The translations under genes and the position numbers were made by a program. Positions 12,501 to 22,429 of a DNA stretch of 64,000 nucleotides are shown one piece after another. Under the pieces are notes generated by a model that searched no databases, was not told the DNA's origin, and saw only the letters and a list, made by a program, of their open reading frames with translations. Within the stretch, counting starts at the first letter, position 1; each line of letters starts with the position of its first letter. Origin of the DNA: Auriscalpium vulgare (Eukaryota; Basidiomycota; Agaricomycetes; Russulales; Auriscalpiaceae); NCBI GenBank assembly GCA_019915015.1, contig JAHBBC010000008.1, positions 1,550,001 through 1,614,000 of the forward strand. Reading direction: 5' to 3'.

Positions 12501-13079
12501 CTGCTGCTGGCGTGTAGTGGGAGACTGTGGTGTGCTGCTAGCGATGCGCATGGCCCTCGCGCTCTCGCTATGACCCGAGAGCAGGCGGAGGCGCTGGAAG
12601 CGGGCTCACCATGACATCCGTGCGTACGTCGCATCTCATCGAGCGTTTCGCTCTTATATCACACCCTGGATTGTTGTCAGCTTCTAGGGACCCAGTCATA
12701 ATCAAACGGTATGCCTCGATAAATACTAGTTGTCTCCGTTCATACTGACACGGGCCTCGCGTTAAGAGAGGGACAGCAATGAGGCGCCGGTTTGATGGCG
12801 ATTCCTCCGGTGGCTGACCCTACACCCGCTGGGACGTCCCTCAACGCGATGCGCCAGCGACCCCACCGATCACAAATTAAGACGTCCTCAAGAAATGCCT
12901 TCCGCGAGCAACAGCCGGGCCGCCCACGCACACAGTCCTTGCTATCCGTCACCCTTATCCCTCGTGCCCGACACTCCACCGTTATACTGTCTCTGTGACC
13001 ATTTCTCTTGATTCTCGACCGCGCGTTCGCGAGCGGCGCGCACTGAATTCCGGTACACCCGCCAGCGACCGTGTCCGCC

Positions 13080-13640
13080 TCTATTTAAAACAAAGTGCGC
13101 TCAACTACGAGCTCGTTCGCTTCGACTTGGTCGGTCCCCTGCGCCATAGGTTCGCTCTTCATCTGACAAATCTTTTCAGCCCATTCGCTGCTGCCTGTCA
13201 CCACGAAGTTGCCTTGGCATTGGATAGGACGGCGCCGATAGTGACGCGCACAAGCACACAGTAGTACGTCCATCGCCTTATCGACCCTTACATCGTCTCA
13301 TCCCAGCTTCTTATCAGTTGGTATCTCTGACCCTCGGCACGCAACAGTATCCTCGGAGTGACACGCCTCGACTCAGTCTCGCGCGCAAAGTCCCTATGAG
13401 TTCCCGATTGAGCGCCTTTTCGAATCGCGCTGAGGCTGTAGCCTTGACCATAGGTTTCTGATGAGTCAATTATCGGCGGTGAAGCTTGGAGAATGAAGAA
13501 AGAGAGAGTTGTCGACACAAAGGTCTGTTCCCTCGCTTCCACCATGTGATTTACCGAGGTCGCTAATCTTGCTCTCAAGAAATCTGCGATCACGACCCCG
13601 ATGGTGCGCCTCCACCTCAGGCCACATCAGGGCGCCGGCA
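13080..13640. repeat. Diverged copy of the zinc-finger flank repeat
   Basis: The stretch around 13582-13640 (ATCTGCGATCACGACCCCGA, then GCCACATCAGGGCG) matches 2953-3010 and 6830-6890. A GGTCCCCTGC...TCTGACAAATC block near 13125 is the intron-like module again. Confidence 0.5.
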
Positions 13641-13719
13641 AGCGCGTCGATACGTGCGCGTATCCCCAGCCCATCTACGCCCCATCATCAGCCTGGAGTA
13701 AGAGAGTCGTAAGAGCTTC

Positions 13720-13916
13720 CCACCTGCAAGGCGGTGCCCACGCTGTCCCTTCGTGCAGGAGCACGTCCGCGTGGAACGGCATCCCAAAACGACGCGGACC
13801 GCCGGGACCGGTGAAGTTTGATCGCACGCCGAGGCTGCAAGGATGAACTCAGTCGGGAGGACGGGATAAAGTGGCATCAAGAGAACCGCAACGCCGGGTG
13901 CGCTGCGAATGGTGAG
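13720..13916 (+). pseudogene. Zinc-finger relic, copy 3 (finger region only)
   Basis: The DNA aligns with the finger-coding end of copies 1 and 2: GCTGTCCCTTCGTGCAGGAG, CCGCGTGGAACGGCATC, GAGGCTGCAAGGATGA and GGCATCAAGAGAACCGCAAC appear in the same order. Several indels and an in-frame stop where copy 1 reads GCEES show that it no longer codes for the fingers. No N-terminal half precedes it; repeat DNA lies upstream instead. Confidence 0.65.
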
Positions 13917-13984
13917 CTTTAGCAAGTACCATGTAGTATGCTTCATCTCCAGCCTCACTTCATCTCACCTCTCGAACGCACCCC

Positions 13985-15430
13985 GTGTCCCATTACTATC
14001 CATTCGATTCTCCCAGGGTTTCCTCTGAACACGACATGGACGCTTCCACCGCGACTGGCACCCCCAACGAGGCCATATTACCGACGCTATCCTCGCACAT
14101 ATCCTCGACATCTTACACCTCTCTGAATATTGATGGACTAGGTGAGCTGCAACTCGAGTCCGAGTCCCTTTGGTACTCAATGTGGAGTCCGTCGGCGGAC
14201 GCACCGTCTCTAAACAGTGCCGATGCCCTCACCGTGGCGATGTTGTATGTCTTGTGCCTCGCTCGTTGTATAACCATGAGCTAAAGTTAGTCTGAGCAGG
14301 TCCTGGGATATCACAGCGCTCGGCGAGCTGAACTGTGTAGCGCCCGCGGCCCATATTCCACGCGCCCGCCTCCTTATTCTCCTCCTCACACCACGTCAAA
14401 TTGCTATCCGCTCAGCTGAACAAGCCTGACCGGCGTGCACTTCGACGTCCTCCGAACCCCGCGCGGTTGTCATCCAGGCCCAGCTCGACGCGATCCGGTG
14501 CGTCCCCTGCCGTCTCATTTTGCACCCCAGAGTCTGACTTGAGCTCCTTCGTGATGCTGGACCTGGCCACAGATATGCAGGTAGGCCGCGTGAGCGTACG
14601 AGCGTCGAGAGCTGGGCATTGGCTGGGCACTGCTTTGAGCGCCGTTCCTGTCATATCCTTCCACAGCTTCAGCGCTTTCCCATTGACGACGGCCACGCTG
14701 CCGAAGGTCTCAACGACTTTCGACGAAGCATACCGCGGAATCGTCAGCGATCTTGAGTAAGATGGAGGGCGCCTGCAGGGAACGCGGGATTGAATTCGCG
14801 CATTACTTCCCGGTGAGTCGCGCAGAGGGTCTTCGCCATGGGGACGCGTATTGATAGCTAGCACCTAGACTGCCATGGACGTCGACTGGATCTGACATGA
14901 CTCGGTGCGGTCCAGACATATCGGTCCCGTAAGTCCGCAATATGACTTGGCCCCAAAGTGTTCGGTAGAGACGCATCGCTAGTTCGACATAGGTACAATT
15001 AAATTTTGAACCGACTGCAAATTATTCAAATTCGAGACTCCGAGTCAGAGTCCGTCGACCTGGATCCCCTTTGCGCATCAAGGCATCGAAAGCTCGCGGC
15101 GAAGTTCGATGCTTGACGACGCGCAGCGGCACACATATGAAAACACAAACGCACTCAGTGTCCATTCACCTCCTCCGGATCCCGTGCTTAACGTCAACAC
15201 TCTAGCATTCCTGCCCCCGAGCCCGCTAGCACGTTCCGAGTCCCCCGATCCTCGACTGCCGGGCGCAAGCGCTAAACGGCCCTTCAAGACGCATGTCCTA
15301 GTCAGGCAGCATCTCGTGTGCGGACGCCAGGACTGTGAGGAGGTGTTTGTCGGAAGGACGGGAGGGCGAGGCACCAGAAGAGCTGCGCGGCGAAGTGTGC
15401 GTTGGCGGCGGCAGGGAAACGATCCGTGAG
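13985..15430 (+). pseudogene. Zinc-finger paralogue, copy 4, degenerate
   Basis: 13985-14260 matches exon 1 of the family: an acidic Ser/Thr-rich stretch with LSSHISSTS, then the intron donor at the same place (GTATGTCTTGTGCC, end near 14299). The finger end lies at 15109-15430, with LVCGRQDCEEVF. The second finger is frameshifted: the residues RHQKSCAAKCALA are readable one base out of frame from 15372. The first finger has lost its cysteines. Between the two parts (14400-14760) sits another repeat block with an intron-like module at 14498. The finger end is closest to the piece at 55639. Confidence 0.6.
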
Positions 15431-15942
15431 CTTTCCTTCTGTCTGCGCGGTCATGCTCCGTGCCCTCTCGTGCGCCCGGCCCGGAGGTGTGCAAGCGCTT
15501 GACAGTCTTTCACCGCGTTTTAGGTCCGGATGACGAGGGGTCGGTGACCTGTGGAGAGTGCAGCTGACAAAGGCGTACGAACGTTGTGGGATCAGTCCGC
15601 GTCGTACCTCGGGCGATGCGTCGGAATATATAAATATTCGAAGCTGTCCGAACTGTCGATACTCCATAAAGTTACATGCTGTGTAGAGCCCTGAATATCG
15701 AGGTTATCCGAGGCTCAACCGAGCCCCGACTAGATTACCTGGTCAGGTACATAACAGGTGTGTGTAGGGCTGCTGGGAAAGCTGGCCCAATGCCGCACTA
15801 TATCATCTGCACAGGACTACACACCCTCGTGGTATACAACCTGGCCTATGATCCTCGAACATCTCTGTTGGCTCGCACAGGTTGTATTGTCTCATCTCAT
15901 CCAAGGCACGGACAGGACAATATATTTACCGGTGGCACTATG

Positions 15943-15966
15943 ACTAGCACTAGCACTAGCACTAGT
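15943..15966. repeat. CACTAG microsatellite
   Basis: Four tandem copies of the hexamer ACTAGC between the decayed zinc-finger copy and the host gene. 15430-16108 otherwise holds no gene; it should contain the promoter of the gene at 16109. Confidence 0.6.
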
Positions 15967-16108
15967 ACCATACCATGCCACTGAATCATCGGCGACAAGC
16001 CCGAGCTGTAGTATTTAAATCCGTCTGAGGCCGGGAAAACACCCCACACGCAACGTGTTACCATCCCCTGACAACGTCGCCGAGCTACATTGACCACATA
16101 CCCACTCG

Positions 16109-17007
16109 ATGTCCTCCAATTTCGGCCCCCAGGGCACCCCCTTCCCTCCAGGCATCCCTGCGCTCTCTGAATGGCCTCCGAATGCTCTCGCAGCTCTGCT
16201 GAACCATTTCCAACTGCCCGCGATGTCCAACGAGGCTATGATCCAGCCGAACCTTGCCCTCGCCGCAGATGTTCATACTCTTTCGCAACGCCTTGCGGTC
16301 GTCGAGGCCGAGCTCGCCCAGTTGAAGAGGACACGCTCCGACGATGCCCAGGACAGCGACGGCAATGTCGACGGCGACGGTGTGACGCCTCGTAAGCGGG
16401 CGAAGAAGTCGCGGTCAAAGAGCGGGCCGGTGGATAGGGTCCTAAGTGTTCCGAAGGAGAACTTGACGTCCGAGCAGACCTTCGTCCGTGCCGAGTTGAG
16501 GGTGAGTTCCATATGTTGTCAAGCTTGCTCATCAAAGCTCAGTGAGACCACAGGCGCATGTGAAGACGCAGCTCGTGTCACTCACCGGAATCCAACCTAA
16601 TGGGATGATGAAGGGCGGAGACGGTGACAGCGACAGCGACGCGGAGCCTGGATCCGACGATGAGACCAACAGCAGGGCTGAGAAGTTGAAATTTGACTTC
16701 ACTCAGGATGTTACAGCCGCAGCAAATGAGGCCGTCATTCAGCGTGCGGCAGATCTTGTCTGGCGAGAACAGACGGTGAGTTCTCCTCTTGCACCAAAGA
16801 ACTCTGTCATTAACACCGTCAACCAAGGACAAGGCTATGTGCACGTTGACGCACAAGAATGTCTCTTTCACGCTTAAGGACTTGGTCGCGTTCGGCAAGG
16901 ACTACTTCCGTGAATGGCGCCGTAAGCACGTTGCTGCCAGTGACCCCGTCCGCGCAAAGAAGCGAGCAATGAAGAAGGCCATGGCTCGGCGTGCGCAGCG
17001 TCAGAAG
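16109..17007 (+). CDS. 5' part of a host gene interrupted by the giant element
   Basis: Exons 16109-16501, 16554-16775 and 16828-17007, all phase 0, with 52-nt introns, code for 265 residues: a Pro-rich start, a coiled-coil-like stretch (VHTLSQRLAVVEAELAQLK), a basic nuclear-localisation-like segment (RKRAKKSRSK) and a basic end (KKRAMKKAMARRAQRQK). The element begins right after the AAG at 17005-17007. The remaining codons of exon 3 and the next two exons lie on the far side at 41561-42194. As I recall, uncharacterised Agaricomycete proteins have this same order: a basic helix, then a MSDE-SG block. Function unknown. As it stands the reading frame stops at 17049 inside the element. Confidence 0.75.
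17001..17007. repeat. Target-site duplication, left copy (TCAGAAG)
   Basis: The same 7 bases occur at 41554-41560, directly outside the right end. In the host gene they are the last 7 coding bases before the insertion. Confidence 0.75.
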
Positions 17008-17014
17008 GTAGATA

Positions 17015-17066
17015 TTCAGTTGGCGCAATGCATTGCACCTGTGTTTTGACACAAACCAAATACATT
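17015..17066 (+). repeat. Left terminal inverted repeat of the KDZ element
   Basis: Starts TTCAGTTGGC and ends in ACAAACCAAATACATT. Pairs with 41495-41546 read on the minus strand. The middle 10 bases are the most diverged. Confidence 0.8.
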
Positions 17067-17130
17067 ATGTCGTGTCAACACACACAAGCCCATTTACCAG
17101 CAACAGACACTGTGCGAAGCAGTGGGCTAA

Positions 17131-17217
17131 TGCATTTGTCCGCGATCAATGCATTTGGCCGTGATCAATGCATTTGGCCGTGATCAATGCATTTGGCCGT
17201 GATCAATGCATTTGGCT
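17131..17217 (+). repeat. 19-bp minisatellite, left end, outer array
   Basis: Four to five copies of the unit ATGCATTTGGCCGTGATCA. ATGCAT is itself a palindrome. The array lies between the left inverted repeat and the tRNA-like sequence. Confidence 0.85.
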
Positions 17218-17236
17218 CTCACCCACGTGATCGCAA

Positions 17237-17330
17237 AATATGTGCAAAGAGCGGGATTCGAACCCACGACACACGTCATGCAAATGACTTCGAGGCGCAG
17301 TAACCGGTTAGCCACTGGGCAGATATTATG
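17237..17330 (-). other. tRNA-like sequence, degenerate, left end
   Basis: On the minus strand it has a D-arm-like hairpin (CAGT...ACTG around GGCTAACCGG), a variable-arm-like hairpin (GTCAT/ATGAC) and a good T-arm (GTGGG TTCGAAT CCCGC). The acceptor stem does not pair and the anticodon loop lacks the usual U33, so it is unlikely to work as a tRNA. The shape is closest to a class II (Leu/Ser-type) tRNA. It points outward, toward the left end. Confidence 0.5.
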
Positions 17331-17410
17331 TTAGGCTTTTAATTAGTCATATGCACCTCAAGCAGACCCTCCCACATACGCTGTTATCCCACAAGAGCCC
17401 TCACCTTCAT

Positions 17411-17716
17411 CCAGGTGCATTTGCCCGTGCCAGATGCATTTGCCCGTGCCAGATGCATTTGCCCGTGCCAGATGCATTTGCCCGTGCCAGATGCATTTGC
17501 CCGCGCCCAATGCATTTGCCCGCGCCAGATGCATTTGCCCGTGCCAGATGCATTTGCCTGCGCCAGATGCATTTGCCTGAGCCAGATGCATTTGCCCGTG
17601 CCAGATGCATTTGCCTGAGCCAGATGCATTTGCCCGTGCCAGATGCATTTGCCTCCGCCAGATGCATTTGCCCGTGCCAGATGCATTTGCCTCCGCCAGA
17701 TGCATTTGCCTGAGCC
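17411..17716 (+). repeat. 19-bp minisatellite, left end, inner array
   Basis: About 16 copies of a unit such as ATGCATTTGCCCGTGCCAG, with variants CCTGAGCC and CCTCCGCC. Open frames run through it on both strands only because the repeat lacks stops; 19 is not a multiple of three, so each protein cycles through all frames. Not coding. Confidence 0.85.
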
Positions 17717-19914
17717 TAGCGCATCCGATGCCTCGCGCATCGCGACGTCCGCCTCCGTGTTCGAGCCCTCTGTAACCATGAGATCGTTCTGCACAGCAAC
17801 CCCAGAAACGCAAGACGGTGAGCGCTTTCAACGTAAAACGAACACGGAAGGTACGCACATTGCTCATCTTGCGGCTTCGTGACGACGTAGCCGAGGTACA
17901 TGACAGGGCTGGCGTCGATGGACTTGTCTTGTCTTGAAGCCTTCGTGGTGCGCTGATGGTCTCGGCCGTTGTTCGTGCGATCAGCGTCGAGTAGCAGCGG
18001 TCGCGGCAGAGAGCACAGCGCTCGTCGAGCGCATCGCCCGACTCCGACGTCAGCATCGGCCACAAGTACACGGCGAGGGCGTACTTCCAGAGGCGACGGT
18101 GACTTGTGGGCCGCTTCGTGGCATTGTGGTGCACAATGCCGAGCCATAGAGTAGGGAGTAGGTCGTGCGAGGGCGAATGTGAGCATGGAGGCGAGATTCG
18201 AGAATGAAGTTTGTCGTCTTGGGCGTGCAGTAATGCTACGGGAAAATGTGCGAGACTCACCATGCCGCATCTCCTTGAGCACACGCTGCGCGGTGGCGCC
18301 ACAAGTCGGCCGTTGTATGCCTGGTCCCTACAATCCAAATTCGCAGACGACGGACCCTGGCTGCCGCACAATTTGCGCGCGGTTTGCATGCCCTGCCTGC
18401 CACACAAAGATGAGCGCATTGTCGGCACGACGGTAGATAGACTTACAATGCAGAAAAGCTGGCATCGAAGAGACGCAGTCCACGCTCGATGGCAGCGCAG
18501 ACACGGCGCGCGGCGGCGGCTTTTCCGTGGACGCCTGATAGGGACCGTTTAGGCCGCGCGTGCTGCGTGTGCGCAGTCTGCGGTCCGTTGGTTGGACGTC
18601 TTGACGTGGGCAGGAGGCCTGTGCGGCGGGTCCAGCGTCGTCGGGCGCGGCTTGCGTTTGCATGACGGGCGACGGACGATCACGGTGGCGTCGTTCTCTC
18701 GTGGGCGCGGCGTCGCCGGTGGGACCGCGCGAGCTGCTCGAGCGTTGCCAGAGATCTTGTTGCTGCGTGCAAGAATGGTCAGCGAGAAGAAGACTGCGAA
18801 AGAGATGCACGCACCACCTCGAGACGATGGAGCTGCACGGTACACCCACCGGGGTGACCTCCCCAGTGGCTCGAGTCGTGCAGAGGGAAAGATAGGTCAG
18901 CGAGGCGCAGACAGTCATGGAGGAGCACGCACCCGCTCGACCGCGCCAGCTGCTCAACCGTCTCCATCCTTTCGATCGTGGCGCACTGGGAATAGCAAGG
19001 TCAGCTAGATGAAGCAGACACACGACGCACGCACCAGCTCGACCGCGCAAGTCGCTCGACTCGCTTGGGACGCACCACAGGCAGGCCAGGCCGCCGCAGA
19101 TAGCGGTGGCCTCAAGTCAGCTCGCCTGCCCTCAACAAGCGACCCGTCCTTCCTCCAACTGCCACCCCCATCTCCTTCCGCCTCCGTCTACTCCTTGCAA
19201 GACGACGAGTCGGCGGAAGCAGTCGATCAGAGCACAGCAAAACTGCGCCGCGGCTCATTGGCCTACTCGCAGTGCGTAAGTACAGCACACTCCAGATACT
19301 GCGCGGAAAACTGACATACCGTTTGTCGCCCTTTCCTCTTCAGTCCTTGAACTCGCGTGCGTACTTCTTCGCCTCGCATTGTTCTGTTTCGCAGAGCAGG
19401 TGCGTCCGTCCATTCCCTCTGCATTCCACCGCGTACCTTCCCTTTGCAGCCTCCCTCCGCTCAGGCTCATAACCACGCGCGCTGCCGCCAACCAATTAAC
19501 GCGCGTTCTTTCCTTGGGTGCACTAGGTGCGTCTGTTCTTCTATGTTCCATCCCATCGCACACACTGACCTCCCTGCCTGCAGCTTGTACGTTCTTCGCC
19601 CTGCCCTCAGCGCGCCAGCTCACGCGAGCCTCCCTCCACTCGTCGCTTCGTGCCCAATCGCGCGCCGCCCGCGGCCCCGCGTTCGCTGGCTTGTGCGCGT
19701 CGCGCGCGGCCTGCTTCTGTTCTGCAGAGCAGGTGCGGCTGTCCGTTTCCTACCCCACCACCACCTCTCCTCCCACCGTCAGCCTGTTCAACCACCGCCA
19801 GCCTGTGGAATCACCGCACCATTGCGGCACAGCACCGTCGACGCAGACGACCGCAACGGCCGCGCGAACGTCCCTCGCGCGAAAGTCACAGTGCCGGCTC
19901 TCACGAGCCGCACC

Positions 19915-20565
19915 ATGGAACCGCCAGGCCGCGCCCCTCAGCACGACTTGAACGCGCGCGCTCCATCCCGCGCGACATCGCCCGAAAACCCCGCTCCCCC
20001 GTGCAGCAGGCCTTCCACGCCGCGCTCGTCGTCAAGCAGCGCCAAGTGGTCCAGCGCCGCGACGCGCGCGCCGTCCCTCAGCATCCCAGGCAGGCTGGCC
20101 ACGCCCGAACACGCCTCGAACGAGGACGCCGTCTCGGGGCGGGCAACTACCACCGCCACCACGACATCGACCACGACGGCCGGCAGCGTATCGTCCAGCG
20201 CTGCCTCGCCGGCCACCTCGAACACCAGCGCAGCCAGCGCACGCACGTCGGGCTCGTCTGCGAGCGCCTCGAGCTCCAGCAGCGCGGTCACGCACGACCC
20301 GGAGCCCAGCGCAAACCCGCCCGTCCCCGGTACCGCTACCAGCCCGGCGCGTGCGGAGCACAGGCGCACCGTCGCTCGCGCGACAGGCGCCGCGCGCGCT
20401 ATCACGCAGCGGGGTATGTCGGCGGCACGGGTAATCGGAGTGCAAGCTTTAGGGGCCGTGCGTGCTCTGGCAGGGCGCGTAGTCACCGTGGGTCGCTCTC
20501 GGCGGGGTATAAGGGCGGTGCGCGGTAAGCTGGCCGGTTGGCGAGGTCGGCGAGGCGGGCAGTAG
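19915..20565 (+). CDS. Low-complexity hypothetical protein
   Basis: 216 codons from the ATG at 19915: a Ser/Thr/Ala-rich middle (runs such as TTTATTTSTTTAG) and an Arg/Gly-rich basic end. Upstream intron-like units suggest it could be the last exon of a longer gene. An antisense frame of similar length exists, so strand choice is uncertain. No recognisable domain. Confidence 0.25.
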   Translation: MEPPGRAPQHDLNARAPSRATSPENPAPPCSRPSTPRSSSSSAKWSSAATRAPSLSIPGRLATPEHASNEDAVSGRATTTATTTSTTTAGSVSSSAASPATSNTSAASARTSGSSASASSSSSAVTHDPEPSANPPVPGTATSPARAEHRRTVARATGAARAITQRGMSAARVIGVQALGAVRALAGRVVTVGRSRRGIRAVRGKLAGWRGRRGGQ

Positions 20566-21729
20566 CGCGGTGTAGCGGAGCGTGGCCGACACTGCGTAGC
20601 TCTATGTGAGTCCACCCCGCATATTGCCAGGCAAGAACCGGACACTGACCTCTTCCTTCAGCTTCAGCGCATCGAGTCTCGAGGTATGCGCGCGTCCTGG
20701 CGAGGATGTGCGCGCATGTTTCTGTGTGATCTTCTTGTTTTCTTGCCAGCGACTTTTTCGCCGTCGCACGCCCCGTGCCCTTCCCCGCGGACATTCCCGA
20801 GTTTAGAGCACCGTCACTCTCAAAGTGTTCATACGACTGTCCACAAGCGCACGAGTCTTTTTTGCTTCCAGAACGACAGCGCTGCCAACCGTGTATTAAG
20901 CCACAAAAGACTGCACTACCTCCTTAGCCACTGATACGAACGTCGCGCGTGCGTGCTCGTATAGACGCCGATAGCAGTTAGCCTGTCTGTCCTCGACGGC
21001 AGAGAATATTAGCCTCACGGTTAGGCACGCCACCCCAGGCCGACTCCCCCGCGTGCGTCCACGATGGCGCAGCCGGCATTCTTGTACGGCTTGCTGCCGT
21101 TCGAGACGCTTGCTGGGGCTCCCCGCGAGACTGCGCGCGAGAGTGGCGGTGTCCCGCCGTGCGACAGCCCCGTCCAGCATGCGCGGCATCCAGAGTGCGC
21201 GGCGTCCAGAGTGCGCGGCGTCCAGCGGGCAAGAGCCGCGTCCAGCACGCAAGACTGGCGTCCAGCATGCCATGGCGTACAGCATGCCAGAGCCGCGTCC
21301 GGCTCCTCCATCGCGGACGCCCTAGGCGGACTCACCCGCGTGCGTCCACGATGGCGCTGTCCACCTCGTCCCAGACATCTTGACCGCCCGGTGCGTAGTC
21401 TTCTCGTCGCCTCGGGCGCACCATCGTTGTCCTGCGCCTCCCGCGCGGTGCGCCAGCTCGTGCATTGCGCGCTTCCGACGCGCAGGAATCGTCCTGGGAG
21501 GTGCACGTCGTTGCGCGGCGCTGGCAGGACTCCTCCACGCCCTAGACGACTCGCTCGCACCCAGCGCACGATGCCTGCTGGCGCTGCCCGCGAGACTGGC
21601 GGCGTCCAGCCTGCGAGAGCCGCGTCCAGCTGCTCGTCCAGCTCCTCCATCGTGCCATTTGCCGATGCGCGCCTGAGATGTTGTCGCCGTGGTGGCCGCG
21701 CGCTTGCAGGACGACTCGCTCGCAACGAC

Positions 21730-22190
21730 CGCGCGAGGCCTGCGCCCAGCTCCACGCGCTCGTCCTTCCCGGCCTGGCCGCGCTGCCGTCTCGCCACTTC
21801 GCCGCCGTCGGCGCCTGGCGTCTGTGTGGCCTTCGTGAGCGACTGGCAGCCGCGCAGCGTGTTGGTTAAATGTCCGGGACGTGGTGGTGGCGTCCAGCTC
21901 GTTCCATCGCGTTGAATTTAGGCGCACGATGCCGGCGTCCAGACGTCCCACGCGCAGTCTGCTTGTCGTCTCCAACGCAGCTCGGCACGCGAGGATGTCC
22001 ATCGTGTTGCATTGCGCGCGCCCGTGGTGGCCGCGCGCTCATCCTTGATCACCTGGCCGCGCTGCCGTCTTGCCACGTCGCTGTCGTCGGCCCCTGGTGT
22101 CTTTGTGGCCGTCATGAGCGATTGGCGGCCGCCCAGCGTGTTGGTTCTCGTTCCATTGCGTTGAAGACGCGCGAGGAAGTCCATCACGTT
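21730..22190. repeat. Imperfect tandem duplication of about 275 bp
   Basis: 21770-21920 and 22045-22175 share blocks including GGCCGCGCTGCCGTCT, CAGCGTGTTGGTT and TTCCAT(C/T)GCGTTGAA. On the minus strand both copies read VARRQRGQ in one frame. From 21040 to 21360 another repeat (GCGTGCGTCCACGATGGCG) occurs twice. No gene assigned. Confidence 0.55.
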
Positions 22191-22429
22191 GCATTGTGCA
22201 CGCGCCAGTGGCGGTCGCACCGTCCAGACCAAGTGTTGCGATGCCGGGAGGCAATAAGACCCCTCCCTTTCTGTTGCTCTGTTCACCCTGCGCCCACGGC
22301 CAACATGGTTTTGCAGCTCGACTATTACGAGTGCGTCTTCGTCGCTGCTTATCCGGAGGGCATATAGCTCCGAGAGAAAGCCATAGTTCCGAGAGGACGC
22401 CGGAATACGATAGCGTACATGTACCACTA

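Larger units (their letters stand above)
17720..22400. other. Left interior of the element, unresolved
   Basis: GC-rich and rich in splice-like signals on both strands, but I could not assemble a gene with confidence. On the minus strand at 18570-19260 short exon-like pieces repeat (encoding versions of VEQLARSS), each followed by a GTGCGTGC donor and a GCTGACC branch-like box. The open frame 18282-17716 on the minus strand includes a peptide such as IDASPVMYLGYVV that could be a real exon. 19300-19800 has several GTGCGT...CAG intron-like units on the plus strand. All of this may be decayed cargo. Confidence 0.4.

Noticed and set aside
15900..15970. CACTA words that might be a Plavaka or CACTA terminus
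   Set aside because: They belong to an ACTAGC microsatellite and have no inverted partner near 46.5 kb.
16109..17049. Host 5' part as a complete short gene ending at 17049
   Set aside because: The last 14 codons lie inside the transposon end, and the reconstructed empty site continues the protein in phase.
17358..17794. Frames of 120-356 codons through the left minisatellite
   Set aside because: The 19-bp unit makes all frames similar; period and content explain the openness without coding.
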